NCBI GenBank assembly: GCA_965218555.1
Contig: OZ244625.1
Coordinates: 5,270,001-5,334,000 of the forward strand
Reading direction: 5' to 3'
From: JAPPLB01 sp965218555
GTDB taxonomy: Bacteria > Acidobacteriota > Terriglobia > Bryobacterales > UBA6623
DNA: 64,000 nt
Made by a program: the position numbers and the translations under genes. Each line of letters starts with the position of its first letter. Within the stretch, counting starts at the first letter, position 1. The notes beneath the pieces are model-generated. The model saw only the letters and a list, made by a program, of their open reading frames with translations, made no database searches and had not been told where the DNA came from. This document shows, in pieces, positions 44,518 through 53,276 of the stretch.

Positions 44518-45435
44518 TCAGCTCACCTCGAGCCAGTCGGGATATTTCTCGTCCAGGACTCGCCGACATTCATCGTAAGTGTGTTCCGGCAGCGACTCGT
44601 AAGGCGACAGCAGCCGCAACGGCATCGGCAAGCCTCCCAGCCGCACCCATAGCTTGTCGTAGGCCCCATCGATCCGCTCGTACTTGCTCAACGGCGCTGA
44701 GACGTCGTTCACCACAGTGAGAAATTCCTTGTGGAGACGGAAAAGCTTCTCGACTTGCCCCGTCACGGCATACTCGAACAACTGCTTGCTCTTAGACGGG
44801 AACGCCGGACCGTATGAACTGAGCAGCGAACATTCCCCATACAACGTGCCGAAGGGAAACATCGCTTCGCCCAAGAAGTGCTGGACCTCCGGCGACTTCT
44901 CTATCAGGTCGATCGTCGAGTAATGGTTGGTCGCCGTGTTCTTCGTTGCCGCCAGGTTCGGCACGGCGTCGGCCAGCCGCCGGTAGTCGTCGCCCGTAAG
45001 CAAGCGCTTCGTCCGCGGCAGGTTGTAGTGCAGAAACCGGCAATCCGGATAAGCGCCGCAGACATCCGTGAAGAACTTCATCACCTCGTTGTCGTTCAGA
45101 GCACCCCACGAAGGCAGCGAAATCTGAAACGTGCGGAACCCGACATCGTAAGCGTAAGAAAGCCGTTCGAGGATATTCGCGGTGGAAAGCCCGATGATGC
45201 CTACCTGCGGAAAGACTCCGTCTTTAGCCGTCTCCTCGAAAAAAACGTCCACGATGCGGCGAAACCGAGGAGTATCGACCGCATAACCCTCGCCGGCGGT
45301 TCCGAAGACGTACAGGTTGTTGAAGCCAATGCCCAGCGTTTGGCGGACCTCTTGACGGAAGAGATCTTCCATGAACTCCTCTTGCTCCGTCCACGGAATC
45401 TCGCAACTCACGAGCAGAGCTTGGTGGTATCTCAT
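44518..45435 (-). CDS. DapA/N-acetylneuraminate lyase family protein
   Basis: A 305-residue TIM-barrel aldolase of the dihydrodipicolinate synthase superfamily. GTAGEG (45-50) replaces the usual GTTGE pyruvate-binding motif, Y137 (HYNLP) is the proton relay and K165 (AATKNT) the Schiff-base lysine. Superfamily members cleave or form 2-keto-3-deoxy sugar acids, sialic acid or hydroxybenzylidene-pyruvates. In this operon with an MFS transporter and a reductase, sugar-acid or aromatic-acid cleavage is likely. It lies 36 bp after the aldo/keto reductase gene. Confidence 0.87.
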   Translation of the reverse strand: MRYHQALLVSCEIPWTEQEEFMEDLFRQEVRQTLGIGFNNLYVFGTAGEGYAVDTPRFRRIVDVFFEETAKDGVFPQVGIIGLSTANILERLSYAYDVGFRTFQISLPSWGALNDNEVMKFFTDVCGAYPDCRFLHYNLPRTKRLLTGDDYRRLADAVPNLAATKNTATNHYSTIDLIEKSPEVQHFLGEAMFPFGTLYGECSLLSSYGPAFPSKSKQLFEYAVTGQVEKLFRLHKEFLTVVNDVSAPLSKYERIDGAYDKLWVRLGGLPMPLRLLSPYESLPEHTYDECRRVLDEKYPDWLEVS

Positions 45436-45471
45436 AGGGCTTTCTCCTTGAGAGCCGTTATCGCGGCTCGA

Positions 45472-46437
45472 TCAGCTATTTGGCCAGTTCCCGGGGTTCA
45501 GTAATCTCTCCTCGCTGATATCCATTTGCTGAATGTCGTACATCTGATGACTCCGCAACGGCCCCGCTGCGACGAACCGCACTGACTGCTCGACTTCTTC
45601 GACACAAGACGCCCCAACGAGAGCCGTGTGGACCCGCTCGTCGCTCAGCACATAGCGATACGCCAATTCGGGCAAGCCGTCCAATCCCTCCGTTGAGAGC
45701 TGTGCGGCTTCACGCACCGCTTTGCGTAAAGCCTCCAGCCCTTCAGGAAGATTCTCACAACGCCGCGTCAACGCGCCTTTCAACAACACTGTCCGTGCCA
45801 CAACCCCTACATCCTTCTTCCGAGCCCGTTCCAGAACGTCCGCTTCTGGACGACGGTCGAGCATACTGTAAGCGATCTGTACGCAGTCGCACCACCCCGA
45901 GTCGATCGCGACCCGCGCGCTTTCGGTCCCATAGACACTCGCACCGAAGAAACGAACCTGCTTGCCGCACTCCTCGCTCAGGATCTTCGGCACGTCGCGC
46001 CGCCTCAGAATCTCCGGGCCCGACGTATGCAGAAGCGCGATATCGATCCGATCGGTCTGCAGGGCCTCCAGGCTCGCTTCGATCGACGACCGGCAGTGTT
46101 CCCTTAGCTCAGCGGTCGAAAGCCGTGCTTGCTTCTGCACTGGAATCTTGGTCGTGAGAACGAACTCGTCTCGCCGATCTTTGAGAGTGCGGCCAATGAT
46201 CGCTTCGCTCTCCCCATAGGCGCGGGCCGTGTCGAGATGATTCACACCGAGATCGAGAGCGGTATGGAGGATTCGCTTCGCCTCAGCCTCCGAGGGCCGC
46301 TGCGGTTTGCCCTCGGCCGCGATGCCGTAGTCCAGTCCGATCTCCACACAGCCCAACGAGATCTCAGAGATGTACAGGTGAGTGCTCCCCAGCCGCCTTT
46401 TGCGCAACCCCGGCGACGAGCCGTCCCCCGAGATCAT
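45472..46437 (-). CDS. Aldo/keto reductase
   Basis: A 321-residue NADPH-dependent reductase with the complete catalytic tetrad: D69 and Y74 (HLDTARAYGESE), K97 (TTKIP) and H137 (LLHTSG). The barrel ends with the LVGASCVEEVEQSV cofactor-phosphate region. Related bacterial members act on sugar or aldehyde intermediates. Its ATG overlaps the stop of the upstream amidohydrolase gene by four bases, so the two are translationally coupled. Confidence 0.9.
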   Translation of the reverse strand: MISGDGSSPGLRKRRLGSTHLYISEISLGCVEIGLDYGIAAEGKPQRPSEAEAKRILHTALDLGVNHLDTARAYGESEAIIGRTLKDRRDEFVLTTKIPVQKQARLSTAELREHCRSSIEASLEALQTDRIDIALLHTSGPEILRRRDVPKILSEECGKQVRFFGASVYGTESARVAIDSGWCDCVQIAYSMLDRRPEADVLERARKKDVGVVARTVLLKGALTRRCENLPEGLEALRKAVREAAQLSTEGLDGLPELAYRYVLSDERVHTALVGASCVEEVEQSVRFVAAGPLRSHQMYDIQQMDISEERLLNPGNWPNS

Positions 46438-47228
46438 CTTTTCGAGCCCGTCCCTGCTTTGCCGGCCAATCGAGGAAGAGCCGCCAGCGCGTTCCGGCAG
46501 GCAATCTTTCTGCGCACCGCCTCGGAAATGTCGAGCGTCTCGAGTAGTCTCGTGAACGGGGCCGGCACGTACAGCGGCGCGTCGGTTCCAAAACAGATCC
46601 TGTCCTCACCCACTGCGTCGAGAAGTCCCTCCACGGCCCCCGTCGTGAAAGCCCGCAACGTCCCCATGTCAAACCAGACATTTTCGAGCGGCTTTTCGAC
46701 CCAGGCGTCGATCGAGCGCTCCCGGATACCAAGCACGCCCACGCCCAAGTGAGCGGCAATGAAACGTACGCCGGGATACCGCGACGCCAGTTCCAAGTAC
46801 TTGTCGATCGGCACCTGTGTCGTCTCATTGCCCACGTGGCTCAACACCGAGAGCCCCGACGGCGCGACAACCTCATCCATCAGGCGCATGACCGCCGAAG
46901 AGGTCACGTCGTACTGCCCCAGCGCCGGATGCAGTTTGACGCCAACGACATCGGGGTTCGACACACCCGCGTTGACCCACCGTTCCGAGGATGCCCGATG
47001 GTGCGGATGCGCAACGACCATCGCACTCAACATCTCGTGCCGCGCCACCTCGCCGAGTGTGTAAGCGTTCCCGATGTCGATTCCGCCATAGCAGGCCTCG
47101 ATCGAGAAGGCGACCGCGTGGGTCACTTCCGCTTGCCGCAAAAGCGAGCACAACCGCTCGCCGTCGGCGCTCATCGATCCGCGAACGCTCTGCCCGAGGT
47201 GGCAATGCACATCAACGAGCGATTGCAT
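46434..47228 (-). CDS. Amidohydrolase 2 family protein
   Basis: A 264-residue metal-dependent hydrolase of the PF04909 type and the first gene of a leftward operon. Motifs: DVHCHLGQ (residues 6-13), GVKLHPALGQYD, VLSHVGN, FIAAHLGVG and CFGTDAPLY. It is the third member of this superfamily within 8 kb. The -10 candidate CATAAT lies nine bases before the ATG, so the message may lack a leader. Confidence 0.85.
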   Translation of the reverse strand: MQSLVDVHCHLGQSVRGSMSADGERLCSLLRQAEVTHAVAFSIEACYGGIDIGNAYTLGEVARHEMLSAMVVAHPHHRASSERWVNAGVSNPDVVGVKLHPALGQYDVTSSAVMRLMDEVVAPSGLSVLSHVGNETTQVPIDKYLELASRYPGVRFIAAHLGVGVLGIRERSIDAWVEKPLENVWFDMGTLRAFTTGAVEGLLDAVGEDRICFGTDAPLYVPAPFTRLLETLDISEAVRRKIACRNALAALPRLAGKAGTGSKR

Positions 47229-47236
47229 GGAGCCCT

Positions 47237-47287
47237 ATTATGAACCGTCCATCAACAAAAGACAGTCCGATGGCTATGCGGCATAAT
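47237..47287. promoter_or_regulatory. Overlapping divergent promoters
   Basis: CATAAT at 47282-47287 (+) and CATAAT read on the minus strand at 47242-47237 each lie 17 bp from a shared -35 area at 47259-47265 (AAGACA forward, CTGTCT reverse). Both would start transcription at or within a few bases of the two start codons at 47295 and 47228. Confidence 0.5.
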
Positions 47288-47294
47288 AGCGGCA

Positions 47295-48077
47295 ATGACT
47301 AAGAGCCGTGTCCTCGCCAAACTCCGTGCTGGTGACTTTGTCAAGGTCGCCGGCATCAGCCGCGTCATGCACCCCTGGCTAGCCGAGACCGTCGGCCGCA
47401 TTGGATACGATTGCATCTGGCTTGACCTGGAGCACCGCCCCTGGGGATACGACGCCATCGACCCCATCTCGCTCGCCTGCCGCTCCACGGGTATTGATCT
47501 GATGGCGCGGATTCACAAAGCGGGCTACGGCGACCCCATGCGAGCTTTGGAGTTCGGAGCTAACGGACTTATGGTGCCTCACATCCGAAGCGCGCAAGAA
47601 GCACGCCAATGGGTGGAGTGGTCGCGTTTCCCGCCGCTCGGCAAGCGCGGCATGGACGGCGCGGGCGCCGATGCCGATTACGCACTTGCCAATCCCGGGA
47701 AATACCTGGAGCATGTCGCCCAGGAAGTCTTCCTCGCATTCCAGATCGAGGACAAGGAGGCCGTCGAGGCCATCGACGAGATCGCCGACGTCGAAGGCTT
47801 CGATATTTTCTTCGTCGGCATGGGAGATCTCAGTCTCAGCTACGGAGTGCCATTCGATTTCGGTAACCCCATTCTGCAAGAGGCCCTCAAGCGCGTCGCC
47901 GCGGCCGCCCAAAAGACCGGACGCTGGTGGGGCACGCCCACTGGCACTCCCGAACACGCCCAGCGCATCCTCGACCTCGGTGGCCGCATGATCACCGCCG
48001 GCGGCGACCACATGGCCCTGCTCAAAGGCTTCCAGAACTCTTTCGAAGACTTCTCAAGCGTACGGTTGCCAAGTTAG
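47295..48077 (+). CDS. HpcH/HpaI-type class II aldolase
   Basis: A 260-residue metal-dependent aldolase of the HpcH/HpaI (2-keto-3-deoxy-glucarate aldolase) family. Recognisable parts are YDCIWLDLEHRPWGYD, the arginine in MARIHKAGYGDPMRALEFGANGLMVPHI (read in pieces), FQIEDKEAVEAIDEIADV with the metal-binding glutamate, and FFVGMGDLSLSYG with the aspartate. Family members split 2-keto-3-deoxy acids into pyruvate and an aldehyde. It is divergent from the operon that includes a DapA-type lyase, a reductase and an importer, suggesting a common sugar-acid pathway. Confidence 0.87.
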   Translation: MTKSRVLAKLRAGDFVKVAGISRVMHPWLAETVGRIGYDCIWLDLEHRPWGYDAIDPISLACRSTGIDLMARIHKAGYGDPMRALEFGANGLMVPHIRSAQEARQWVEWSRFPPLGKRGMDGAGADADYALANPGKYLEHVAQEVFLAFQIEDKEAVEAIDEIADVEGFDIFFVGMGDLSLSYGVPFDFGNPILQEALKRVAAAAQKTGRWWGTPTGTPEHAQRILDLGGRMITAGGDHMALLKGFQNSFEDFSSVRLPS

Positions 48078-48103
48078 GCCGCCTACGGACCACGGGGTAG
48101 CCG

Positions 48104-49324
48104 CTATGTCTCGAGGCGGCGCGTCTCTTCGACCAGATCCGGAACACCGATGCGGTAGACCGCCGGCAGCCCTTCGCGATCGCTCACGAAATAGATCAAC
48201 TGGCTATCCGGAGAAAAAACAGGCTCCGGGGCGGACGCCCATGGATCGTTGCGGTCCGTTCCCGCCACAGGGTAGGGCTTGCCGGTCGAAGCATGCTCAC
48301 AGACCGTTATCTCCCTCTGCAGACGGCTGAACAGGAGGTAAATATTTGGTCCCGCCAAGCTGCGGCTCGCGCCCACGATTACCGAATTGTCACGGTTCGC
48401 GGTCAACCAGCCGAAACGCGTGCAGCGCGAAACGATCCGCTCCTTGCCGGTATTGACGTCGATACATCGCACCGTCGCTCTCCGTCCCGTCGCATCCGGA
48501 TAGAAGACATAACAAACCTCGCGACCGAATCCGGACCAGTACTCATGTCCCAACTGCTCTGCTCCTTTGCGGGGACGCAGATTCTTCGGGCCTTCCGAGC
48601 CCGGGCGCATCATCCACAACCGCGCGTCCACCTTGTCCCAAGGGCCTTCGTGGCAATACAGAACATCATTGCTCCTCGGGCGAAACTGAGGATGAGCTAT
48701 CCATGCGTTTACACCCACAAGCAGGCGAGCCGTCCCCAGGCGTTGGTCCACGAGCTGAATGCGGCAGCGAGGCTTTTGGGCGAACTGTTGTTCGAAACCA
48801 GCGACCCAATCCTCCTCACGCATCTCGATGACGGCGGCGTATCGATCCCGGTCAGACACGGCCAGATGCCCGGTCATTCGCCATCCCGACTCAGTCCGAT
48901 AAATCCGGTGCTCACGGCCTCTCTTCGCGGCCGATCGCTTCAACTCGTTTCCTTGAAGAAAGTAGAAGTTCTTCTCTTTGCGGTCGAGCGTAGGTGAATA
49001 AGGGTGGACGCCTGGCCCGCTTGTGAGTTGCACCATGTCAGCCTGCGGAAGATTCAGGCGAAAGATCTGCCGCAATCCCGTGCGTTCCCCCGCCACCAAG
49101 GCGAAGGAGTTCGACCGCGACAGAAATCGATGGTGATAGTGAGGCAGGTGATGCAGATAGTCGGGAGGGGTAAGCCGGTATGTGAGCCGCTCCGTCAGGG
49201 GGTCGGGCGACACCGAAGCCAAGCCGGCGAAGCGAGCCCGGCGTCCTGTGGATTGGCGTTGGGCTGAGGCCAACAGCGGCGTCGCGGTGGACAAAAACGC
49301 CCTGCGGCTCAGCGTTTTCATCAA
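48104..49324 (-). CDS. Exported oligogalacturonate lyase-like (PL22) propeller
   Basis: A 406-residue exported seven-bladed propeller with a Tat-type signal (SRRAFLSTATPLL). The order of motifs follows PL22 oligogalacturonate lyase: TYRLTPPDYLHH, IEMREEDW, AHPQFRPRSNDVLYCHEGPWDKVDARLW, GHEYW, and the closing FSPDSQLIYFVSDREGLPAVYRI. The Gln-x-x-His-x-His metal cluster that characterised PL22 enzymes have just before the last blade is replaced here by NDPWASAPEPVF, so the lyase activity is doubtful. It could bind or cleave a different uronic-acid product. Confidence 0.75.
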   Translation of the reverse strand: MMKTLSRRAFLSTATPLLASAQRQSTGRRARFAGLASVSPDPLTERLTYRLTPPDYLHHLPHYHHRFLSRSNSFALVAGERTGLRQIFRLNLPQADMVQLTSGPGVHPYSPTLDRKEKNFYFLQGNELKRSAAKRGREHRIYRTESGWRMTGHLAVSDRDRYAAVIEMREEDWVAGFEQQFAQKPRCRIQLVDQRLGTARLLVGVNAWIAHPQFRPRSNDVLYCHEGPWDKVDARLWMMRPGSEGPKNLRPRKGAEQLGHEYWSGFGREVCYVFYPDATGRRATVRCIDVNTGKERIVSRCTRFGWLTANRDNSVIVGASRSLAGPNIYLLFSRLQREITVCEHASTGKPYPVAGTDRNDPWASAPEPVFSPDSQLIYFVSDREGLPAVYRIGVPDLVEETRRLET

Positions 49325-49393
49325 TCAGTAATCCTATCACCACGCCCTGAAAATCCGGCAGGGCGGCGTCGCGGGCGTCGGCGACACGGTATG

Positions 49394-50164
49394 TCAATCG
49401 ATGATTCGGAGCGGGTTCTGGACGATTACCGGCGGTTCCGGCTCAGGGATGGGAGGTTTTTGGCCGGTTATCAGGAGTGCGCCCTCTTTTTGGAAAGCCT
49501 CTTTCTCTTCGCGGGAGCGCCAGTGAACATCCGGCATGAAGTCGGCGGGGATGGGTGTGTCGTCAGGGATTCGATCGGTCTCGACATTCTCGAAACCCGT
49601 CAATGCGAACAGCTCCTTCCATTCAGCCGCCGAGCGGAGATGAATATCTGTCGGAACGTGCTCTTTCCAGTGGTGAGAGTGGGGGTTCTCGGCATAGAAC
49701 CACATCAGGATGAAGACCCGTCCACCCCAAGCTGTGACGCGAAAGATCTCTCGAACGGCTGATTCGGGCGAATGCCAGTAGGAGGCTGATTCAACGCTCA
49801 GCACACGGGTGAAGTAGTCCTCGGCCCAAGGGATCTCCTCGGCGGAGCCGGGAGCGAAAAGGATGTTGTGGTGGTCGCTCGACCGGGCGCGCGCCGAGGC
49901 GATCAGCTCATCGGCAAGATCGATGCCGACGACGGCGCCCTCCGGCGCGCGAACCGAAAGAAGCCGCGCCGCCCAACCCTCACCGCAGCCGATTTCAAGA
50001 ATGCGGTCGTCGGACTGCAGATCCATACGATCGATCAACTTTTTGGTGACAGGGCTGTGCCATGCCTCCATCTCGGCGATCTGACCGGATATCGACCATT
50101 GGTTGAATTGCCGGCGGATGCGCTCCTCGTGCTTGAGCCGCGCCTGTTGGCTTGGAGGGACCAT
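49394..50164 (-). CDS. SAM-dependent methyltransferase
   Basis: The ATG at 50164 is chosen because upstream codons only translate repeat copy B. The 256-residue protein is a class I methyltransferase: motif I is ILEIGCGEGWAARLL near residue 58, followed by VVGIDLADELIASAR, FAPGSAEEIPWAEDYFTRVLSVES and VREIFRVTAWGGRVFILMW. The fold is of the UbiE/Methyltransf_11 group, and the substrate is unknown. It ends about 70 bp from the PL22-like gene's start and may share a transcript with it. Confidence 0.85.
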   Translation of the reverse strand: MVPPSQQARLKHEERIRRQFNQWSISGQIAEMEAWHSPVTKKLIDRMDLQSDDRILEIGCGEGWAARLLSVRAPEGAVVGIDLADELIASARARSSDHHNILFAPGSAEEIPWAEDYFTRVLSVESASYWHSPESAVREIFRVTAWGGRVFILMWFYAENPHSHHWKEHVPTDIHLRSAAEWKELFALTGFENVETDRIPDDTPIPADFMPDVHWRSREEKEAFQKEGALLITGQKPPIPEPEPPVIVQNPLRIID

Positions 50165-50188
50165 GGCCGGGTGTCTCGACGTCAGGCC

Positions 50189-50371
50189 TAGCCTGCATAT
50201 CTCACCACCTGACGGCCGAAGCACGCGATAAGACCGCCATGACTTCGTTGCGCTTGCTTGCCGTGCTCGATGTACTTTCAAAGTACACCTGCGCGCGCCA
50301 AGCGGCGCGCGCCTCGTCCTGACGGCCCTCTCACGCACTTCGCTTCCCCACGTGTTGAGAAATGCAGGCTA
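50189..50371 (+). repeat. Dispersed repeat family 1, copy B
   Basis: This 183-bp copy runs from TAGCCTGCATATCTCACCAC to the inverted end GTTGAGAAATGCAGGCTA. Its terminal inverted repeats are the best preserved and both finish in TA. The central hairpin (GCGCGCC-AAGC-GGCGCGC) is perfect here. It lies between the sulfatase stop and the methyltransferase start. Confidence 0.88.
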
Positions 50372-50406
50372 ACTGCTCATGCTAACAACCGATGTATCGG
50401 GGCGAC

Positions 50407-51783
50407 CTAGGCATGCATTTCTTCGAGGACGGCTCTGAGTTTCTCGCGCGCTGCGGCGGAGTCGGGGGTGTCCTGCGCGGGCGAGATGGGGTGCTCTTCG
50501 AGTTCGTCGTTGGGGACATCGAACAGATGCCTTGTTTCTTCGTAGAGCTTGTAGCGCTTGTCGCGAGCAAAGCGGACCAGCTTGTAGCGCACCTTGTTGT
50601 GTCCCGGCAGAGGATCGAAGTGAAACATCACCCACTCACGTGGATCTCCGGTTTCGCCCTTGAGTTGCGGTAAAAAGCTGCGGCCATCGAGGGTCATCTC
50701 GGGTAGAGCGTCTGCGCCGGTGGCTTCGAGTATCGTAGGTATGAAGTCGGTAGAGGCGATCAAGTCGTCGTTCACGCGGCCTTCGGGGATAACGCCCTTC
50801 CAACTAGCGATCAAGGGCACGTGGGTCCCGGCGTCGGTGGTGTTTCCTTTGCCGCCTTGAATCACCTTCTCACCCAGGCGCGACTCGATCTCGCGCGGAG
50901 TGCCGTTGTCGGAATAGTAAAGGATCAGGGTGTTCTCACCGATACCGAGTTCCTCAACTTTGTCGATGATGCGGCCGATGGTGTAGTCCATGTACTCGAC
51001 CATGTCGGCGTAATACTTCCTGTCGCGCTCGAGACGGTCACCCTCGGACCAGACTCTGCTGTGCGGCGTCGGATTGAAAGGTCCGTGCGGCAAGGCCATT
51101 GGGTAATAGACAAAGAACGGGTCGCCGGCGGAGGCCTGCCGCTCCATGAAGTCGTTGATGTAGTCGGTGTAGACTTCCGGACCGTATTTGCCGTCGTAGG
51201 TCCGCAGCTCGCCGTTGTCGAGGACGAAGGGATTGGCGTAGCGCGAGCCCTTGTCTTCGGTGTGAAGGGAGTGCCATAGGAAGTACTCATCGAAGCCGGC
51301 GTCTTCAGGATGCATGCCCTTGCCGCGCCATTCGGGCTCGAAGTCGGGCGGGTTGTAGCTGTAAAGCTGCCACTTCCCCGAGATGCAGGTTTTGTAGCCC
51401 GCCGCGCCCATCATGTGGCCGAACGTTTTCTCGGCAGGCGGCATGATGCCGAACGCCAGCCAATTGCGGAAGTTGCACGCACCGGTCATGAGTTGCAGGC
51501 GTGTCGGCGTGCAGAGAGGCTGCGCATAGGCGTGATCGAAGCGCATGCCGGCATCGGCGAGCGCATCAAGACGCGGCGTCTTGTAAGACGTGCCGCCGTA
51601 GCAGCCGAGGCACTCGTAGCCCAGATCGTCCGCCATGATGAGGACGGCGTTGGGGCGCTTCGCAGTGGCGGGTCCGCCGCCTTCCTCGCCGGAAGGGCCG
51701 CAACCCATGACGAGTCCGGCGGAGGTGATGGCGGTGGAGCAAAGAAAGTTGCGTCGGGAGGGGGTGATTCGGTCCATTTTCAT
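50407..51783 (-). CDS. Exported sulfatase (arylsulfatase family)
   Basis: A 458-residue sulfatase with a Tat- or lipoprotein-type N-terminus (PSRRNFLCSTAITSAGLVMGC). The active-site signature C91-TPTR is intact, so the cysteine can be oxidised to formylglycine, provided a maturase is encoded elsewhere. Metal ligands are D52 D53 (LIMADDLGYE) and the late YYSDNGTPRE pair, with GKWQ and PHGPF as further active-site elements. The substrate, a sulfated sugar or polysaccharide, is not decided. No maturase gene lies in the window. Confidence 0.92.
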   Translation of the reverse strand: MKMDRITPSRRNFLCSTAITSAGLVMGCGPSGEEGGGPATAKRPNAVLIMADDLGYECLGCYGGTSYKTPRLDALADAGMRFDHAYAQPLCTPTRLQLMTGACNFRNWLAFGIMPPAEKTFGHMMGAAGYKTCISGKWQLYSYNPPDFEPEWRGKGMHPEDAGFDEYFLWHSLHTEDKGSRYANPFVLDNGELRTYDGKYGPEVYTDYINDFMERQASAGDPFFVYYPMALPHGPFNPTPHSRVWSEGDRLERDRKYYADMVEYMDYTIGRIIDKVEELGIGENTLILYYSDNGTPREIESRLGEKVIQGGKGNTTDAGTHVPLIASWKGVIPEGRVNDDLIASTDFIPTILEATGADALPEMTLDGRSFLPQLKGETGDPREWVMFHFDPLPGHNKVRYKLVRFARDKRYKLYEETRHLFDVPNDELEEHPISPAQDTPDSAAAREKLRAVLEEMHA

Positions 51784-52400
51784 CGAGATGACAATACCAT
51801 GAGCGCGTAAAGCAGCAAGTAGATCCTCATGTGCTGCGTATCGATCAAAGCCTTATGAGCATCGTCCGGGAGTCAAGGGCCTGCAGCCAGCGAGCAAACG
51901 CCTTTCTCATCAGTATTCAGGATCCGGAACCTATCTCTCCTTGCGGACCCTATCGAAACGGTGCTCGACAGACAGACGGCAGAACCGGTTTTTCTGGAAG
52001 TTGTCTAACTGAGTTTCGCGTAATACCTCGTCAATCGGAGCAAAGAGATGACTGCTTCCAGAAAGCCGTGATCAAGCGCGGTTTGCGGCCATGCGGCGCA
52101 GCGCTTTGAAGGTAAACTCCCGCTGTGCGTGGACTCTTGATTTGCGACGCTATGCAGCCGGGCAATAGCGGGCAATAGTGGGCGTGGAATCAGTGACTTA
52201 AAGGAATGCGGGGACGGAGATTTTGGATTTGCGACGATTTCGCGCCAAAGGCGAAGAAAACGGCAATTTAGACACTTGATTTGCGACAAAAAGCAAGCGA
52301 AAGGCGAGATTAACATTTTGGCCGGGCGTGGTATGGTGAGCACAGAGTCTGGCCGGGAGTTCAGGGCTCACGCCGTAAATCCCGGCGCCCTACCTTTACT
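51784..52400. other. Intergenic region with repeat family 2
   Basis: About 600 bp without a gene between the sulfatase start and the phage-protein remnant. The right half is repeat family 2; the left half shows nothing recognised. Confidence 0.5.
52128..52300 (+). repeat. Dispersed repeat family 2, copy 1
   Basis: The segment contains TTGATTTGCGAC twice in full (near 52137 and 52276), the related GGATTTGCGAC near 52225, and a 10-bp-period array CGGGCAATAG/CGGGCAATAG/TGGGCG at 52159-52183. AATCAGTGACTTAAAG, TTTTGGATTTGCGAC and GGCGAAGAAAACGGCAATTTAGACAC follow in the same order as in the copy at 57253-57400. There is no coding potential. Confidence 0.65.
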
Positions 52401-53088
52401 TCAGCGTGTATCGCGCAAGACCTTGCCGCGGAGCAACGTCCGCTCGATATCCTCCTGATCGGAATCGTAGAACGTCGCCAGCCGCACGCGCCGGGGCGTG
52501 TCGGCCGAGACGGCGGCTTTGTAGATATCCCATTGGTCAAAATAGAAGAACACCAGAGTTTCGGCAGGGCGGCCTCAGTGACCGGTCTCGCTCAAGACGA
52601 TCTGGGCGTTCCGCAGCGCCTTGGGCAACACTTCGCGATACTGTTCAAGCGTCAGATTCGGATGCTTGCGGCGCTGCTTGTGGGCGGTGCGCTTGGTCAG
52701 GCGGACGAGCTGGGTCCGCACGTTGAGGACGCGTTTCCACTCGGGCTTGAGGAACGCAACGGGCAGATCGCCCTTGGGCGGATCGCCACTCTTCATCGGA
52801 GCAAGCTGGCGGTCGAGCAGCGGGCTGTCGACCACGGTCCGCACGGCGGCGCGGGGCAGCGCTTGGTCCGCCGCGTCGAGCTTGCCGTTCAGACTCTCAA
52901 CGAGCGCGCGCTGCCGCTCGAGCCCCGGATTGTAGTCCCAGCCGGGATCGACGCCGCGAGGCACCTGCGTCGTCTCGCCGGTGCGCTTGTTCGTCCACTC
53001 AACCCTCGGCGACGCTGGCCCGTGCGGTCACCCCGCTCAGACGCTTCGCCTCGCGCCGTGAGATCTGCCGCACGCGGCACCCGCAAGG
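52401..53088 (-). pseudogene. Mu-F-like phage head-protein remnant
   Basis: Three pieces in different frames read as one decayed gene. First comes CRVRQISRREAKRLSG near 53079. Then WTNKRTGETTQVPRGVDPGWDYNPG (from about 52997, given as a motif split by VPRG), the strong signature of phage Mu F-type minor head or head-morphogenesis proteins, continues to a stop at 52575. A third piece (VFFYFDQWDIYKAAVSADTP onward) runs to a stop at 52401. At least two frameshifts separate them. No other head, portal or terminase gene is present, so only a fragment of the prophage remains. Confidence 0.6.
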
Positions 53089-53091
53089 CTC

Positions 53092-53251
53092 CGTCGTCCT
53101 TCCGACAGACGCCGGGCAGTTCGTGCTGCTTGCGGCAAGCCCGGATGTACTCCTCCGGACTCAACTCTGGCGCATAGGGAGGCACATAGTCTATCTTGAT
53201 GCGGTCATAGGAGAGTTCGACGAACTCTTGCACACACTCCCCCGACATCAT
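53092..53251 (-). pseudogene. IS630-type transposase C-terminal remnant
   Basis: About 50 residues resemble the end of IS630/Tc1-like DDE transposases: VQEFVELSYDRIKIDYVPPYAPELSPEEYI, where family members have LPPYAPELNPVEYIW (with the last catalytic glutamate), followed by RKQHELPGVCRKD against the usual KRHELPNFCPKD. The N-terminal two thirds are missing. The fragment is joined directly to the Mu-F-like remnant and ends 26 bp from the DUF1552 stop codon. Confidence 0.65.
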
Positions 53252-53276
53252 CCGCCGGCAAGGGATAGAGCTCCGC

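Noticed and set aside
50165..50338. Longer N-terminus for the methyltransferase
   Set aside because: The added codons only translate repeat copy B; homologous methyltransferases start near the MVPPSQQ position.
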